DNA of 64,000 bases from Bin80 sp026709335 (GTDB lineage Bacteria; Bacteroidota; Rhodothermia; Rhodothermales; Bin80), in contig OZ241385.1 in assembly GCA_965200825.1 (NCBI GenBank), forward strand, positions 2,976,001-3,040,000, read 5' to 3'. The position numbers and the translations under genes are program-made. The notes under the pieces are model-generated. The model was given only the letters and a program-made list of their open reading frames with translations. It was not told the origin of the DNA and did not search any database. Shown in pieces: positions 8,893 to 18,500 of this stretch (positions within the stretch are counted from its first letter, which is position 1; every line of letters starts with the position of its first letter).

Positions 8893-9303
8893 ATGAGAAC
8901 CTATAACCTTTTTATCAGCCATTCATGGAGTTATAGAGATGCCTATGACGGGCTCATTTCCCTGCTTAGGGGAAAACCCTATTTCCGCTTTAAAGACTAT
9001 TCGGTTCCCAAAGACGATCCCATTCATAACGCTCCTACAGTAACTCAATTGCGTGAGGCTATCAAGAACCAGATGCAACCATGTAGCGTCGTCCTAATAA
9101 TGGCTGGAGTATATGCTACATATAGCAAATGGATTCACGAGGAAATAGATCTTGCCAAGAAGGGATTTACTAGTCCTAAATCCATTATAGCTATTAAGCC
9201 ACGAGGTAGCGAGAGACTTTCAACGGTTGTTCAGGAGGCGGCCAACAAAATTGTTGGGTGGAATACTGATAGCATTGTTGAGGCAATTAGAGAGTTAGGA
9301 TAA
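8893..9303 (+). CDS. MTH538-type TIR-like protein (Thoeris ThsB-like)
   Basis: This 136-aa protein matches the MTH538 TIR-like (DUF1863) family that includes ThsB, the sensor enzyme of Thoeris anti-phage defence. Visible marks are the N-terminal strand NLFISHSW (5-12), the DAY motif shortly after, VLIMAGVYATYSKWIHEEI (about 73-91) and IVGWNT near the C-terminus. ThsB proteins detect infection and make an NAD-derived cyclic signal that activates a partner effector. No ThsA-type SIR2/SLOG or Macro effector is present; the only coupled gene encodes a membrane protein, whose start overlaps this stop (TAATG). The family call is strong; defence by a nucleotide signal is inference. Confidence 0.85.
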   Translation: MRTYNLFISHSWSYRDAYDGLISLLRGKPYFRFKDYSVPKDDPIHNAPTVTQLREAIKNQMQPCSVVLIMAGVYATYSKWIHEEIDLAKKGFTSPKSIIAIKPRGSERLSTVVQEAANKIVGWNTDSIVEAIRELG

Positions 9304-9761
9304 TGGAAAAAGCCGTGCAAAACGAAGAGTATTTACAACTTTACAAGCTGCATGCTGAATTTGCCGATCGGGTGAGTCAGAGGCGTGAAGGGGCCAACAG
9401 GCTGTATACAGGACTACTTACCGGCCTCATGGTGGCTGTCAGTGCCTTGTTAAGATTGGGACCGTCCGATGAGTCTATCAATATGGCTTTATTCCTGGGG
9501 TGTGGGATTTTCGGCATGATTCTGTCTGCGTCATGGGTGATTGTCATTAGATCTTACAGGCAGTTGAATACGGGGAAATTTAAAGCACTTCTTGAACTTG
9601 AAGAACATCTATCATACCCGTTTTTCACACGTGAATGGGAGTTACTTCATCAGGGGAGAGATTTTCGGAGATATTGGAAGTTAACAGTCGTTGAAACTCT
9701 CCTTCCAATTACATTCTTTTTAGCATCAATACTCGTAATTCTTTTGTTTTGGGTCATCTAA
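9303..9761 (+). CDS. Three-helix membrane protein coupled to the TIR gene (putative effector)
   Basis: This 152-aa protein has predicted membrane segments at about 35-52, 61-82 and 129-151, with a soluble charged stretch at 83-126 (IRSYRQLNTGKFKALLELEE). It resembles the small octameric membrane proteins annotated as RipA-like that often accompany TIR-like proteins, but this recollection cannot be checked here. The ATG overlaps the TIR stop codon by one base, so both are made from one transcript in fixed ratio. In a Thoeris-like reading the TIR enzyme makes the signal and this protein disrupts the membrane. Confidence 0.7.
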   Translation: MEKAVQNEEYLQLYKLHAEFADRVSQRREGANRLYTGLLTGLMVAVSALLRLGPSDESINMALFLGCGIFGMILSASWVIVIRSYRQLNTGKFKALLELEEHLSYPFFTREWELLHQGRDFRRYWKLTVVETLLPITFFLASILVILLFWVI

Positions 9762-9810
9762 TAAACGGAGGTATAAGACTAAGCTTCTACTGGGCTTTGT
9801 GTGGTTTAAG

Positions 9811-9968
9811 ATCTAAACCTCCGCAGAAGAAGAGAATTGCGACTCTGAAGTTTTCAAATTTCCTGTATCCTCTACCGACCGTTTTGACCTCTTGAATTCT
9901 TCCATTCATTCGCTCCGCTTTGGCATTGGTTTGTGGAAGACGTAAGTGTAAACATATTTCCTACGATT
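9811..9968 (-). pseudogene. ISL3-type transposase C-terminal remnant, copy B (frameshifted)
   Basis: Diverged copy of the remnant at 7384-7562. It still encodes LPQTNAKAERMNGRIQEVKT and GRGYRKFENFR, but a one-base deletion near 9945 relative to copy A breaks the frame upstream. Only the transposase C-terminus remains. Copies A and B differ at many positions, so they are older than the DUF4143 duplication beside them. Confidence 0.65.
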
Positions 9969-10086
9969 GATTTCGTGTGATATGGATCAAGATGAGTATC
10001 AGAGGATTGTTAAAGAGCATCTATATCCTCTATACTTACACCGCATTAGAATCCAACTTCGTTTTCCGTGTGACTGAACCTACCTC

Positions 10087-10176
10087 CTAGTTTAGTGTGT
10101 CGTTGATTTTTGTGCAATACCTTTTGACGGATTCCAAGACCTGCCCCGTGGACTTTGTCCATACAAACGAGTTCAG
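10087..10176 (-). pseudogene. IS630-type transposase C-terminal remnant
   Basis: About 30 residues on the minus strand, beginning NSFVWTKSTGQVLESVKRYC and ending at a stop at 10087, match the usual C-terminal tail of IS630-family transposases (xxFxWTKSADEILxKVxRxC). No upstream part is recognisable. It differs from the intact IS630-type transposase at 11.7 kb, so it is a separate, decayed insertion. The surrounding sequence from 9969 to 10395 holds no other recognisable gene. Confidence 0.5.
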
Positions 10177-10395
10177 TTAGATCCTATTGGAGCGATCTGG
10201 GCAGGGGGTTGCCTCCTGTTTTTGTAGCCGATCAAGTTAATTGGTAGTGATAGACTGGCCAAGTTCTTTGGGCCCCGCAATTCATGTGCGTCAAATTGTC
10301 AAGGAATCCGCATTTTTCTTGCCCAAATACGGAAACAATTTATCTTATCAATCATTTATTCTTGCAAATCGAAAATATGATTTCTTTTTACAAGG

Positions 10396-11580
10396 ATGTT
10401 GTTTCGTAATGCATTACCACAGGTGTATAAAGCACTGAATCGACAAGCAGCCACGGCACTGCTTGGGCCTCGTCAAGTGGGTAAGACTACGCTGGCCTTA
10501 GAGATTGCAGGCACGAGTGAAGCACTGTATCTTGACTTGCAGTCCGGCAGTGATCGAGCACGTCTGATTGACCCTAGATTATACTTGCGTCATTACGAAG
10601 ATCGTCTTGTGATTCTGGACGAAATCCACCGGGTACCTGATCTATTTTCTGAATTACGCGGCCTCATTGACGAGGGGAGGCGGCGCGGTCTGAGAACCGG
10701 GAGGTTTCTACTTCTCGGGTCAGCGACCATGGATCTGCTTAAACAAGCAGGGGAGAGCCTAGCAGGGCGAATTGAATTTGTATCCCTCAATCCTCTCAGT
10801 ATCCTTGAAGCGGATGAGAATGCTCAGGATTCTCTATGGGTTCGAGGTGGTTTTCCAGACAGTTTCCTCGCAGCCACTGACGAAGACAGCCTGATATTCC
10901 GCCAGAACTTCATTCGCACATATCTGGAGCGTGATTTGGCAGAATTTGTGCAGATCCGAATACCTGCTGAAACTCTCGAACGGCTCTGGATCATGTTGGC
11001 TCACAGCCAAGGGGGGCTACTGAACATGGCGCGGTTGGCGAGCAACCTCGCCATGAGTGCCCCCTCAGTGTCACAGTACATTGATGTATTGGCTCGATTA
11101 CTTTTGGTACGGCGACTTACCCCCTATTCGGCCAACACCCGCAAGAGGCTTGTAAAGTCTCCTAAGATCTACATCCGTGACAGTGGCCTGCTACATGCTC
11201 TGTTGGGTATTGAACAGTTTCATGATCTTGCAGGACATCCTATCGTCGGAGCTAGTTGGGAAGGATTTGTAATTGAGAATCTCCTTTCTGATGCGAATCC
11301 CAGAACGCGTGCCAGTTTTTACCGAACGTCCGCAGGAGCTGAACTTGACCTTGTACTGGAGATTCCAGGATTCCAACGGCCTATAGCCATAGAAATCAAG
11401 CGCTCGCTTACTCCAAGCCTCGGCAAAGGATTCCTAAGTGCCATCAGTGATATTGAGCCAGAACGGGCCTTTATAGTGTACGCGGGCAAAGATCGATATC
11501 CGGTCGGGGAATCAATTGAAGTCATCGGACTCCGTGAGATGGCTCTAATGCTTTCAAGGCCTGATCTGATTCGATCATAG
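10396..11580 (+). CDS. Intact AAA ATPase with DUF4143 C-terminus
   Basis: This 394-aa protein has Walker A LLGPRQVGKTT near residues 21-31, Walker B LVILDEIHR near 72-80 and a sensor-like FLLLGSAT. The C-terminal DUF4143 half carries AELDLVLE and IAIEIKRS, the D...E-x-K pattern of a PD-(D/E)xK fold. The length is normal for the family. ATG 10396 follows a short purine-rich stretch and places Walker A at the usual distance. The last two thirds are duplicated at 7563-8404. An IS630-type element has inserted about 90 bp downstream. It seems to be a single-gene unit; its biological role is unknown. Confidence 0.85.
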   Translation: MLFRNALPQVYKALNRQAATALLGPRQVGKTTLALEIAGTSEALYLDLQSGSDRARLIDPRLYLRHYEDRLVILDEIHRVPDLFSELRGLIDEGRRRGLRTGRFLLLGSATMDLLKQAGESLAGRIEFVSLNPLSILEADENAQDSLWVRGGFPDSFLAATDEDSLIFRQNFIRTYLERDLAEFVQIRIPAETLERLWIMLAHSQGGLLNMARLASNLAMSAPSVSQYIDVLARLLLVRRLTPYSANTRKRLVKSPKIYIRDSGLLHALLGIEQFHDLAGHPIVGASWEGFVIENLLSDANPRTRASFYRTSAGAELDLVLEIPGFQRPIAIEIKRSLTPSLGKGFLSAISDIEPERAFIVYAGKDRYPVGESIEVIGLREMALMLSRPDLIRS

Positions 11581-11665
11581 AAATCCGATGAGCGGAATAT
11601 GATTGAACTGTTTAGTCTGCAGATCGAAACATAATCCTAGTGTAATGTCCTTATTATACTAATGA
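10739..11665. repeat. 927-bp direct repeat, copy B
   Basis: Counterpart of 7563-8489 with a 3,176-bp offset. It includes most of the intact DUF4143 gene and ends within the loop of the foldback sequence, where the two copies diverge just before the IS630-type element. Confidence 0.9.
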
Positions 11666-12831
11666 TTATATTGAATTCACAATCAGAGTTTATTTTGCTC
11701 GCCCCACCTTGTCAAGAATCTCATCGACCGATTTCGTCCAGATCAAGGGCCTTGGATTCTCGTTATGGGTCGCGATATAATTCTGAATACATTGTTCAAG
11801 CTGCGCAACAGAGCAGAACACTCCCCGCCGAAGCTGCTTCCGAGTCAGCGTACAAAAGAAGCGTTCCACAAGATTGAGCCAGGACGAGCTGGTTGGGATA
11901 AAGTGGAGGAAGATTCGTTTTTTCTGTTCGATCCAGTCCAAAACCTTTGCATGTTTATGGGTAGAATAATTATCCAGAACGATATGGATTTCCTGATTCT
12001 TTGGTACTGTTCGTTCTACTTTACGGAGAAATTTCAAGACCTCTTGGTGTCGATGCCGCTTATAGGTTTCCTCAATGACCCCGTCGGTGGCAGTTTCCAA
12101 TGCAACGAAGAGGTTGGTGGTCCCATGCCGCTTATAGTCACGTGTCATGGTTCCTGCATGACCTGGCTTAAACGGGAGCCCAGGTTGCGTCCTGTCCAGA
12201 GTCTGGATGGAACTCTTCTCGTCAAAACTGAACACAACCGCATTCTCGGGCGGGTTCAAGTAGAGCCCTACCACATCCCGAAGCTTCTCCTCAAAATGAG
12301 GATCTCTACTCACCTTGAAGGTCCGGATCAAGTGAGGCTTGAGTCCGCAGGATTGCCACACGCGATGCACGAAACTATGTGTCGTACCGAGTGCCCGCGC
12401 CATGGATCGACAAGACCAATGCGTAGCATCCTCCGGAAGTGTCTGCGTCGTACGACGAATCACTTCGCTTCGCAGCTCCGCCTGACGCTTCGGGCATCTC
12501 CCTCCATGATTCCCCCCGCGAGGGCGTTCTTTTGCAATCCCCTCGATCCCCTCGGACGCAAACCGAAGACGCCAACGCCCCACCTTGTTCTCGTCAATTC
12601 CCAATTTCTCGGCAATCAACTTATTTGTCATCCCGCCGGCAGCCATCAAAATCATCCGGGACCGCTCATGAAGCCGCACCGATACACTCCTGGAGCGCGC
12701 CCAACGTTCCAACTGTTGACGGTCTGGATCCGATAACTCAATCTGAACGGCGATACGCATTGAATCCCATCTATGATTTGTGAAGCAACAAAAATACGGA
12801 AAGCATATTTAATAATCAATATTATAAATCA
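11666..12831. mobile_element. IS630-type insertion sequence
   Basis: Approximate limits of the insertion around the transposase at 11690-12760. The left flank matches the downstream part of the duplicated DUF4143 segment, and beyond the right side a degraded copy of the foldback right arm resumes near 12832, so the element interrupted that site. Terminal repeats were not resolved: TTCACAA followed by TCA occurs inward from both ends (near 11675 and, reverse-complemented, near 12780) and TATA flanks both sides, but neither is decisive. From 12845 to 13081 nothing is recognised. Confidence 0.65.
11690..12760 (-). CDS. IS630-family transposase, apparently intact
   Basis: This 356-aa protein has an N-terminal helix-turn-helix (about 20-75, NKLIAEKLGIDENKVGRWR), a second HTH-like part, and a DDE integrase core. 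The catalytic triad is visible as D180 (FSFDEKS), D263 (IVLDNYSTH) and E299 (WLNLVERFF), the standard IS630 arrangement, with the usual C-terminal tail (PLIWTKSVDEIL). Full length and no frameshift suggest recent activity. It lies antisense to the neighbouring accessory genes and inserted directly after the DUF4143 duplication. Confidence 0.9.
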   Translation of the reverse strand: MRIAVQIELSDPDRQQLERWARSRSVSVRLHERSRMILMAAGGMTNKLIAEKLGIDENKVGRWRLRFASEGIEGIAKERPRGGNHGGRCPKRQAELRSEVIRRTTQTLPEDATHWSCRSMARALGTTHSFVHRVWQSCGLKPHLIRTFKVSRDPHFEEKLRDVVGLYLNPPENAVVFSFDEKSSIQTLDRTQPGLPFKPGHAGTMTRDYKRHGTTNLFVALETATDGVIEETYKRHRHQEVLKFLRKVERTVPKNQEIHIVLDNYSTHKHAKVLDWIEQKKRIFLHFIPTSSSWLNLVERFFCTLTRKQLRRGVFCSVAQLEQCIQNYIATHNENPRPLIWTKSVDEILDKVGRAK

Positions 12832-13081
12832 GACATTTCACTATTTTTTGTTGTCAGAACACGTAGAGACGATCCTGAACTCGCTTTCTACACAAAAAAG
12901 TATTATCCCCATTTTGGGATGAGCACACTGAATTTCGTTCTCATCGCAAGTTACAGGTGTGATTCGGTTGTAGGATACTTGTTTTCTTGATCCATAGATC
13001 TTGAAATAGTAAAAACCGCAATTTCGGAACCTTTGAAGCCTCGGCTATGTCTAAAAGCCTTCCAGATGGTACTTCCTTGTA

Positions 13082-14299
13082 ATGTCTGAATTGATGCCTC
13101 CCAATTCTTCCCGTGTACCTGACTATGTCCCTGATCGTGGTCCTGCCAAATACTTTCATGGGCGAGAGCAAATTTTGGGAAACTTTGACAAGCTTGTTAA
13201 GAACTCCATAGAAACACAGGGGGGATCTACTATGCTGATTCAGGGTGCACCGGGTGCGGGAAAGACGGCGCTGTTAGAGGAAATGGCCTTGGATGCCTTG
13301 GAGCATCGGTGGAATGTTGTTGAAATCAATTTGGATGATTTGTACAATCCTGTTCATATGGCGCAAACGCTCGGCAAACCTTACGTTTCTCGCAAGCAGA
13401 CCGCTGTAAAAGCTGATATAAAGTTATTGGGTGCAGAGCGGATCAAGGAAATTGCAGGAGATTCAAGCGTGTCCCATGTCCTTGAAAACATTGATCCCAG
13501 GAAGGGGTTGCTTTTAATTCTTGATGAAGCCCAACGTGTTGCTGATTTCTCTAGCACCCCCGAGAAGAAGATTCAGGTGACGGCAACATTGGACAAGCTC
13601 CATAACGGTAAATTGTCCCATCCAGTTATCCTACTTGCGGCGGGGCTGGGGATGTCAAAAGCATCTTTCGGGGATCTAGGGATTTCGAGATTCCAAGGAG
13701 GGTGTTTCATAGAATTGGGGGCATTGGGCAAAGATTCTGAACGGGCAGTCATTCATGATTGGCTTGTCAAGGAGGGGGGCGCGAAAGGGGATCCTGGTCC
13801 TTGGATTGATGCGATTTCTCAGAAAACGCATGGTTGGCCTCAGCATATTTCGGCTTATGGAGATGCTGCGGCAAAGCAAATCCAGAATGATCACGGAGAG
13901 ATGACCTCTGAGGGGCTGGAAGTCGTGCACAGACTGGGAACGGAGAGACGTGAAGCGTACTACGAACAACGCGCGGAAAAGATTAGCAGAAAAGAGCGCC
14001 ATAGTTTGGCGAGGTTGTTCCAAAATATTTCCATAGAAGATGGGCTGGACGAGAAAGATATTGAGGAGTTTCTGTCGCGTGAGTACGGTTCTGCAGAAGC
14101 GAAGGATTTATTTAAGAGGGCCGTAGAGCGTGGCATCCTGCACAGTCAAAAGGGAGCCTACACAATTCCAATTCCGTCCATGCACACCTGGTTGATCTCG
14201 AACTATGCCCGTGAACGAGTTAAAATTCCCCCCACGCCCCAGTCAATTCTCCCCCCGCCACACGAGCGGAATTCCGGGATGGGATCCAGAGAGCTCTGA
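13082..14299 (+). CDS. Orc/NB-ARC-like AAA ATPase
   Basis: This 405-aa protein has Walker A GAPGAGKT (55-62) and Walker B LLLILDEAQR (about 143-152), followed by a winged-helix-like C-terminus (about 290-390). It resembles the archaeal/STAND-type ATPase family annotated simply as ATP-binding protein, often multi-copy in accessory regions. The first residues (YFHGREQILGNFDKLV) match the usual lead-in to the P-loop. ATG 13082 is the first in frame; ATG 13094 is an alternative. The Pro-rich tail after residue 375 runs into degraded DNA and may be foreign sequence read through after loss of the original end. It lies immediately upstream of an OLD-family remnant; function is unknown. Confidence 0.7.
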   Translation: MSELMPPNSSRVPDYVPDRGPAKYFHGREQILGNFDKLVKNSIETQGGSTMLIQGAPGAGKTALLEEMALDALEHRWNVVEINLDDLYNPVHMAQTLGKPYVSRKQTAVKADIKLLGAERIKEIAGDSSVSHVLENIDPRKGLLLILDEAQRVADFSSTPEKKIQVTATLDKLHNGKLSHPVILLAAGLGMSKASFGDLGISRFQGGCFIELGALGKDSERAVIHDWLVKEGGAKGDPGPWIDAISQKTHGWPQHISAYGDAAAKQIQNDHGEMTSEGLEVVHRLGTERREAYYEQRAEKISRKERHSLARLFQNISIEDGLDEKDIEEFLSREYGSAEAKDLFKRAVERGILHSQKGAYTIPIPSMHTWLISNYARERVKIPPTPQSILPPPHERNSGMGSREL

Positions 14300-14424
14300 C
14301 ATCTATCCCGCAGTTTACCTCAAACGCGCAGATACGGGCCTAAAATCAACGGTCAATCTGAAAGGGGGTAACTTCCGATATAAATCTCCTCAGAAAGCAG
14401 TGTTATCAATCGCCGCAACCGCCG

Positions 14425-15097
14425 GTCACGATGGTTTACACTACGAACCTGACACAGGTTACGGAGGAACTCTGGAGTATTTCGAATCAGAAGGGAGTCG
14501 TGTATGCGGCCGATACACTCCGCCCTCGTATGCAAGTCCTTCTGACGCCGTGGATGAACGAAGGATTCTTCGCGGATACAGTCGTACTAGTAGAAGGCGA
14601 TCGTTCGGCGCTACTTGCCGTTGGAGAATTGGAGGGATATGACATGGAATCGATGGGATCTGCATCGTGCCGTGTGGAGGCAGGCAAAATCTGGACCGCC
14701 CAGCCATCGTGTTTCGAAAATTGAGTATTCCCATCTACGTCATCTGGGGCAACGATCATGGTAGTTGTGATGCAAAACCTGAAGACAGCAAGTACCTGCT
14801 ACGGCTTGTCGAAGCTGAGGAACAAGATTAGCTTGACGGCATCTGGGATATACACGCTGCCTTGGACGGGAATGTTGAGCGTGTACTGAAGCGAGAGATA
14901 TCATAGTGAAGTCTTTGAAGGGCTACTCAATAATCAAGAGAACAAATTCGGGATGAGGAAAAAGTGGGCGGAGAAAAAACGTTCATTCTGCGTTCAATCG
15001 TCAGAGACGCGGACATCAAAGGGCAAGCATACGATGCAGCGCGCTGAGCGACATCGTGAACAAAATCGTCCAAATCCATCCCACATACGAAGAGTGA
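14425..15097 (+). pseudogene. OLD-family endonuclease C-terminal (TOPRIM) remnant, multiply frameshifted
   Basis: Three frames together give a recognisable OLD-family nuclease C-terminus. Frame one (14431-14660) has VLLTPWMNEGFFADTVVLVE, the entry to the TOPRIM domain with its catalytic Glu. After a shift near 14655-14666 another frame continues VPCGGRQNLDRPAIVFRKL, then IPIYVIW and KPEDSKYLLRL, up to a stop at about 14831. A last part (FEGLLNNQENKFGM near 14908, then DIVNKIVQIHP to the stop at 15095-15097) fits the family's C-terminal tail. The N-terminal ABC ATPase half is absent. OLD nucleases act in phage exclusion (P2 Old) and Gabija (GajA); this one is certainly inactive. Confidence 0.75.
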
Positions 15098-15521
15098 AGT
15101 CGAAATTTAAATATAATAGATTCGCTTAGGTGCGTTTTTAGGTCTGAAGACGAAGAGTCGTACATCGTGCGTCTTTGCGATTGGATCAAACAGATTAATT
15201 CAATGTTGAATGGGATTAGGTTGGAAAATCGTTATTCGTGAGAAGCTTGAGAGCTTTGGAGGTAACGTTTCATTGCGAGATTATACCTTAAACTATGGGA
15301 CCGCAGTGACAATCCATTGAACTTTTCCTTGCTGACTGGCGGATTTCTTCAACCTTTTGAAGAAATATCTGTTAAAATCTTGGATGGGAATTACGCGTAG
15401 TTGATGCTTATTGTGTAATTCCCGAAAGAAGTACCGGGGATACCTAAATCGAATTAGGGATACTTATTTCTTTTCCCATTCAAAACCAAAAACATAACTC
15501 AACGGGCGGAGGCCCAAACAC
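15098..15521. other. Intergenic region upstream of giant surface protein 1
   Basis: This 424-bp stretch has no coding signature. It should contain the promoter for the surface-protein gene at 15522. Just before the ATG is GGGCGGAGG (about 15504-15512), a purine-rich possible ribosome-binding site, which the paralogues at 23.0 and 58.0 kb lack. A specific promoter box could not be assigned with confidence. Confidence 0.4.
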
Positions 15522-18500
15522 ATGAAACATTTTACTAGACTTTTAGGGGGCGGCTGTGTGGCACTGTTTGCCATGCTATTCATGACCTCTAGTGCATTTG
15601 CGCAACAAGTCACCTATTATGTAGATATAGACAATGGTGGGACCGATGCGACTGCTTGTATTAGTTCCGCGACGAATGGTGGACATCCCACTCCATGCGA
15701 CTTGCCCACCGTCTTGGCTGAAACTACAGTAGGTGGTGCCAACAACATCATCCTGATTCGGGTAAGGAGGACAGGGGGAGACGTTACGCTTGAGGCACCA
15801 AACCCCCTGACAGGAGCACGAGTATTTGGGACCTATGTGCGAGGAAGCGGGGCTGCGGTGAAGGGAACACTGGAATTTGAGGGAGATTTTGTAATTACTG
15901 CCGCTGGTCAATTTGTCCTTCATGGACTGGCAAGTGCCCATTTCGAAGATGTGACGATTACCAGGAGCGCTAGTACAGGGACTCCCTTCAGTGTTACTAA
16001 AGCTACATCGGAAAAAACGAATCCGGCACAGAGGCTGACGATTTCCGGAACACTGAGTGTAAATGCAAGTGATGGGACGGTTCCGAGGATTCAAGCGCTT
16101 GTAGTTTCGGAAGATCTTAAGATCGTATCAGCAGGCACTAGTCCTCCGGCGGTGGTTCGTATAGATTCACTGACCGTCAATCGTGGAGCATCTCTGACGG
16201 TGGGAACAGACGACAATCCGATTGACTTGCGTGTCCCCCTGAGAAAGGCAGAGAAAGATGATCCAGGAGGAATTCTCACGGTAAATGGTACAATTGATGG
16301 CCCAGGAACAATCTGGATCGCACATGTCGATAATGAGGCGGGGCGGATGGATGAATTTTTCCATATGAGTAGTGACTATATGCCGGATAATAAAGGCGCG
16401 ATTGATCACGAAGATTGTGTCAGGATTGCAGGCGGTGGAGAAATCAAGAACGAAATCCGTGCAATTGCGGCCGGAAATATTTGCGTGGAGATTCCAAAGA
16501 TTGGGGATCTGTCCGTTGCAGGAAGCATTGCCGGGGAAAACGCCGCCGAAAATGTCACGACAGATGTCATTTTCAGGAATAATGTTGAAGTTGATGGTGA
16601 TGTCGTTCAGTGGAACGATGCCCGAATTGTATTTGAGAAGAACGTAACCGTCAAGGGAAGCGTAGATCTAAAAGACGGGGCACTGCCGACCAATCTAGGC
16701 GGATTCGGTACAGCGCGGACTGCAGACGACGGAAACGGTACTCAGGTTGTCACCAGCATTCGAAGAGGAGTTAAGCCAGCAGAGGGGGATGGAGCGACTG
16801 ACAAGGATCCATTCACCTGCGAATATCGTCCTAAAGGGGGGAATGTTCTGATCTTAGATGTACCCTCGGTAAGCTTGTCCGTAGGCGAAGATAAGAAGGA
16901 AATTAAGGTGGATGAGGACGTTGGGACTGTGGCAGTAACAGCAACCCTTGGTAAGGAGCATCCGGCAGAAATTGATGTGACAATCCCGCTAAAGATTGCG
17001 AAGGGAGGAACGGCTACTGATGATGATGGCGGTGACTATACTATACCCGATGATTTCGAGATTGCAATTGCGAGCGGGGAGACAGAAGGAACGATAAACA
17101 TTATAATAAGTGATGATGATGCTGAGGAGAAAGATGAGACGATCATCGTGGAGTTGGGTGATCTATCGAAATCAACTGTATTGCGCCCGGGAGCACAATC
17201 CAGGGTAACAATTACGATCAATGCCAGCGATGCTGATGATGATGATGGAGTGAACCTCTTTGTGGACGGCGGCACTTCGGGAATGCAATTCTTCAAGAGC
17301 CCGACTGCGTCCCCTGGACGAGGGTTTTATATCCCAGGCGTACAGTTTGAAGGTACTGCAACGATTGAAGAAGATTTGCAAGTCCTGTCCAATGATATTG
17401 CTGATGAAGCGTCCGAGACAGACCGAGATGATACAAGTTGTGCTCCTCGTGCGATTTTTGCCGAATCTGCCGTGGGCGCGAATAACTCTTCAAGGCAGTC
17501 TACAATTGGCGGAGACCTGGTCGTTGAAAGTACTCGAGAAGGCATCGTTCTATTAAGTGCAGCGACAAACGGATCTTCGGGCACTAAGGAACGAATTTCG
17601 GCCCATAACTTGGCAGTGGACGGCGACGTTTTTGCAGACGGGTCATCCATCGTGATGATGCGCCCCGCAGAATCCAGGGATGAGGGAACATGTACGACCT
17701 CGTTTTCGCTGGATGCCGGGACACGCCTAATCCTAACCGATGGGAACGATCATGAGATTATCGGCACGTTGACGCTTGATGCGCTGGTGACCAATGATGA
17801 CCTGGAAATTGACGGTGAATTGACGGTGAACACGCTGCATGTTGGAAAAGGCGCCGATCTGGATATTGATGATGATGATGTTACGGTCAATGAGGCATTG
17901 ATCCTTGCAGGTGAACTCGACGGCAGCATTGCCGAAGATTCAGAGGTAAAACGCATTGCTTATGCGACCAGCAACAGTGATATTGTCAGCGTTGGTCATG
18001 AGCTGGATGCGCTGACCATTTCGCTGAACAGTGGCAGCTTGCTCTTTGACCAGGTCGCCAAAACCAAAAACCTGGGACTTTGCAAGGGAACCTTGGTGCT
18101 ATATGAAGCAGGCACAGATAAGGAAGAAACGCTGAAAGTCAGCGAGCAGATTACGGTCCAAGGCGGGCAGTTGGAATTTGATGCAAACGAACCGGGGACC
18201 ATTGGCACCGATATAGCCGATAAAGGCGCTACTGCTGACGGCTATGTTTTAATGTATGCCCCGGAGGGAGAACATACGGTGGATGCTGAGTGGTTTGCTG
18301 GCGTTAGAGATGTAGTGATCAATCATGAGAAAGCCGTCGTGATCTTGAACGAGGAAGGTTCTGTATCCATCCCGGGTGAACTGAAAATCACCCAAGGACA
18401 TCTGCATGTGAAAGGAGCAGACCTCGCGGTCGGAACTGGACTGTCAAAGGGCACTATTGTGCTTGCAGATTCAGTTCGGAATCTGGTGATTTCAAATCTC

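Noticed and set aside
10241..10438. Small gene upstream of the intact DUF4143 gene
   Set aside because: The frame overlaps the DUF4143 start and has no protein-like character; the area contains transposase debris.
11765..12736. A 323-residue plus-strand open frame
   Set aside because: It lies wholly antisense to the intact IS630-type transposase, whose DDE motifs are clear; the plus-strand translation has no protein-like features.
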